From positions 46,364 to 110,363 of the forward strand of contig JBBHKE010000350.1 of assembly GCA_037447655.1 (NCBI GenBank): a DNA stretch of 64,000 nt, read 5' to 3'. Position 1 is the first letter of the stretch; every line of letters begins with the position of its first letter. The stretch is from Zygnema cylindricum (taxonomy: Eukaryota > Streptophyta > Zygnematophyceae > Zygnematales > Zygnemataceae). This document shows positions 62,940 to 64,000 of this stretch, one piece after another. The notes below the pieces were generated by a model. The model saw only the letters and a list, made by a program, of their open reading frames with translations, ran no database searches and had not been told where the DNA came from. Both the position numbers and the translations under genes were made by a program.

Positions 62940-64000
62940 TTTAGGTCTGCAATAGACTAGAAAAAGGCAGAGGCAGTTTGCCTCTAACTCCCCTTTCCAA
63001 GCCCCCACACTTGTTGTAGTCACTAAGGGCTGGAAAGGGAGCTAGAGCCATGACTACCTAAGCTCTCTTAAGAAGACAGGGGGTAAATTAGTAAGACTTA
63101 CCAAAAGGTACTGGACGGACCCAGGAATTGATCCTGGTACCTACCGTCCGCCAATCTGCCCTTAGACGGTGACTTTATCCGTTAAGACTAGAGCTAGTAT
63201 TACGACGTATGGGGTTTGATGAATATTTAAATAGTTACACGTAAACTAGTTCATTTAACTAGAATATATATACGTATTGCTTAGATACAGTTTTGGATAG
63301 TACGGAGTACGGATTTATTTATTGAAACGGATACTGCGCATTTGGTTTGACCGCGTAACAAATACCGCGCGTCTATTATCAACGGCTTGAAATGTAGCCG
63401 GATTTGATCAAACGGCCACGATAGGCGCCGCGATCGCGGGATATGTACTTTTGGCGGTTTACGCTCATCGCCACATAGGCTGACACATGGCACGTCAACA
63501 TTGGATTGCGGCGACACCGGAGATTACGCGAAAAAATAGATATATGACATGTGTCGACATTTCAGCCATATCGTACGATTGTCCTACAAAAAGTACACCA
63601 GCACTTGTACTTATCTGTACGGTACAATAAAGTGATTGGTGCCGTACGTCGGTAGATAGGGTCTTAGAGTGAGAATATGACTTAGAATATTTTGAGTAGG
63701 TAGTCGCCTCTCCCAGAGAGCATCTTGTATAAATGGCTAACTTTGGGCAGCCATAACTATCAATTTACTTGACCATTTTCAGTGATTCTTTTTGCTGCGG
63801 ACTCAAGGTAGTCCAAGCTACACAGGGGTGTAGTCGATTAGAGGGTTTTGTCAGCCAGGGTGGCAGCATTTCAAAGGGAAAGTCAAAGTGGGTGAATGTG
63901 TCCAAATCTCATATTCTAACTTTGCATTCTGTGGTGGAACTGAGCACACAGAAAGTGTTATTTCACAGGGGTGAATCTATATTGGGGTTTTGACTGTCAA
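62940..64000 (+). repeat. Repeat R copy 2: tRNA-like module, hairpin and TATA box (runs off window)
   Basis: Collinear with 49850-50650. Minus-strand 63198-63105 has a D-arm-like CTTAACGGATAAAG and a B-box-like CCAGGATCAATTCCTGG. Then come AACGGCCACGATAGGCGCCG and CACATGGCACG, the hairpin CTCTC-CCA-GAGAG (63708-63720), TATAAAT at 63728, and CAGCCATAACTA. The short frame at 63769-63993 has no recognised domain. Copies are strongly diverged but keep the order of modules. Confidence 0.5.

Overview
This window looks like nuclear DNA of a repeat-rich streptophyte, most likely a non-seed lineage such as a charophyte alga, bryophyte or other early-diverging plant. That placement is inference. It rests on a six-exon alkenal double-bond reductase of plant type, a plant/algal-style O-fucosyltransferase, class II tRNA-Leu(AAG) genes, and Ty1/copia and Ty3/gypsy retrotransposons with plant-type primer-binding sites. 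The species cannot be named from the sequence. A run of 10 Ns marks an assembly gap at 23963-23972.

Only three protein-coding host genes can be supported: the 3' part of an HSP70/HSPA12-like gene (1-1360, +), a complete 344-residue NADP-dependent alkenal reductase (8964-13157, -), and the 3' part of an O-fucosyltransferase (35528-36965, +). They are unrelated and do not form a cluster. Their introns and flanks are filled with simple-sequence purine/pyrimidine tracts and minisatellites.

From 1.4 to 7.3 kb and from 13.4 to 32.1 kb the DNA is a mosaic of short DNA transposons: a TA-flanked MITE superfamily with ends reading CACCG...CGGTG, two hAT-like families with 8-bp target duplications, and two other inverted-repeat families. 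Several are nested. A tandem segmental duplication (19.8-23.5 kb and 24.3-29.4 kb) carries two inverted pairs of tRNA-Leu(AAG) genes. The spacer between the tRNAs lies in opposite orientation in the two copies, and the two copies act as filled and empty sites for several transposon insertions.

From 38.7 to 49.8 kb lies a compound of Ty3/gypsy-like elements on the minus strand. One is a gag-protease element that has lost reverse transcriptase and most of its integrase. The other is a truncated element whose integrase ends in a PHD-finger-like C4HC3 module. LTR-like blocks are repeated in tandem around them. From 50.6 to 61.5 kb is a decayed plus-strand chromovirus-like gypsy element, with a short gag-only copia element (3.8 kb) inserted in its integrase gene. 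A divergent repeat pair carrying a tRNA-like module, a hairpin and a TATA box flanks this element at 49.9-50.6 and 62.9-64.0 kb. About 14.0-19.8 kb holds degenerate tandem repeats and no gene I can support.
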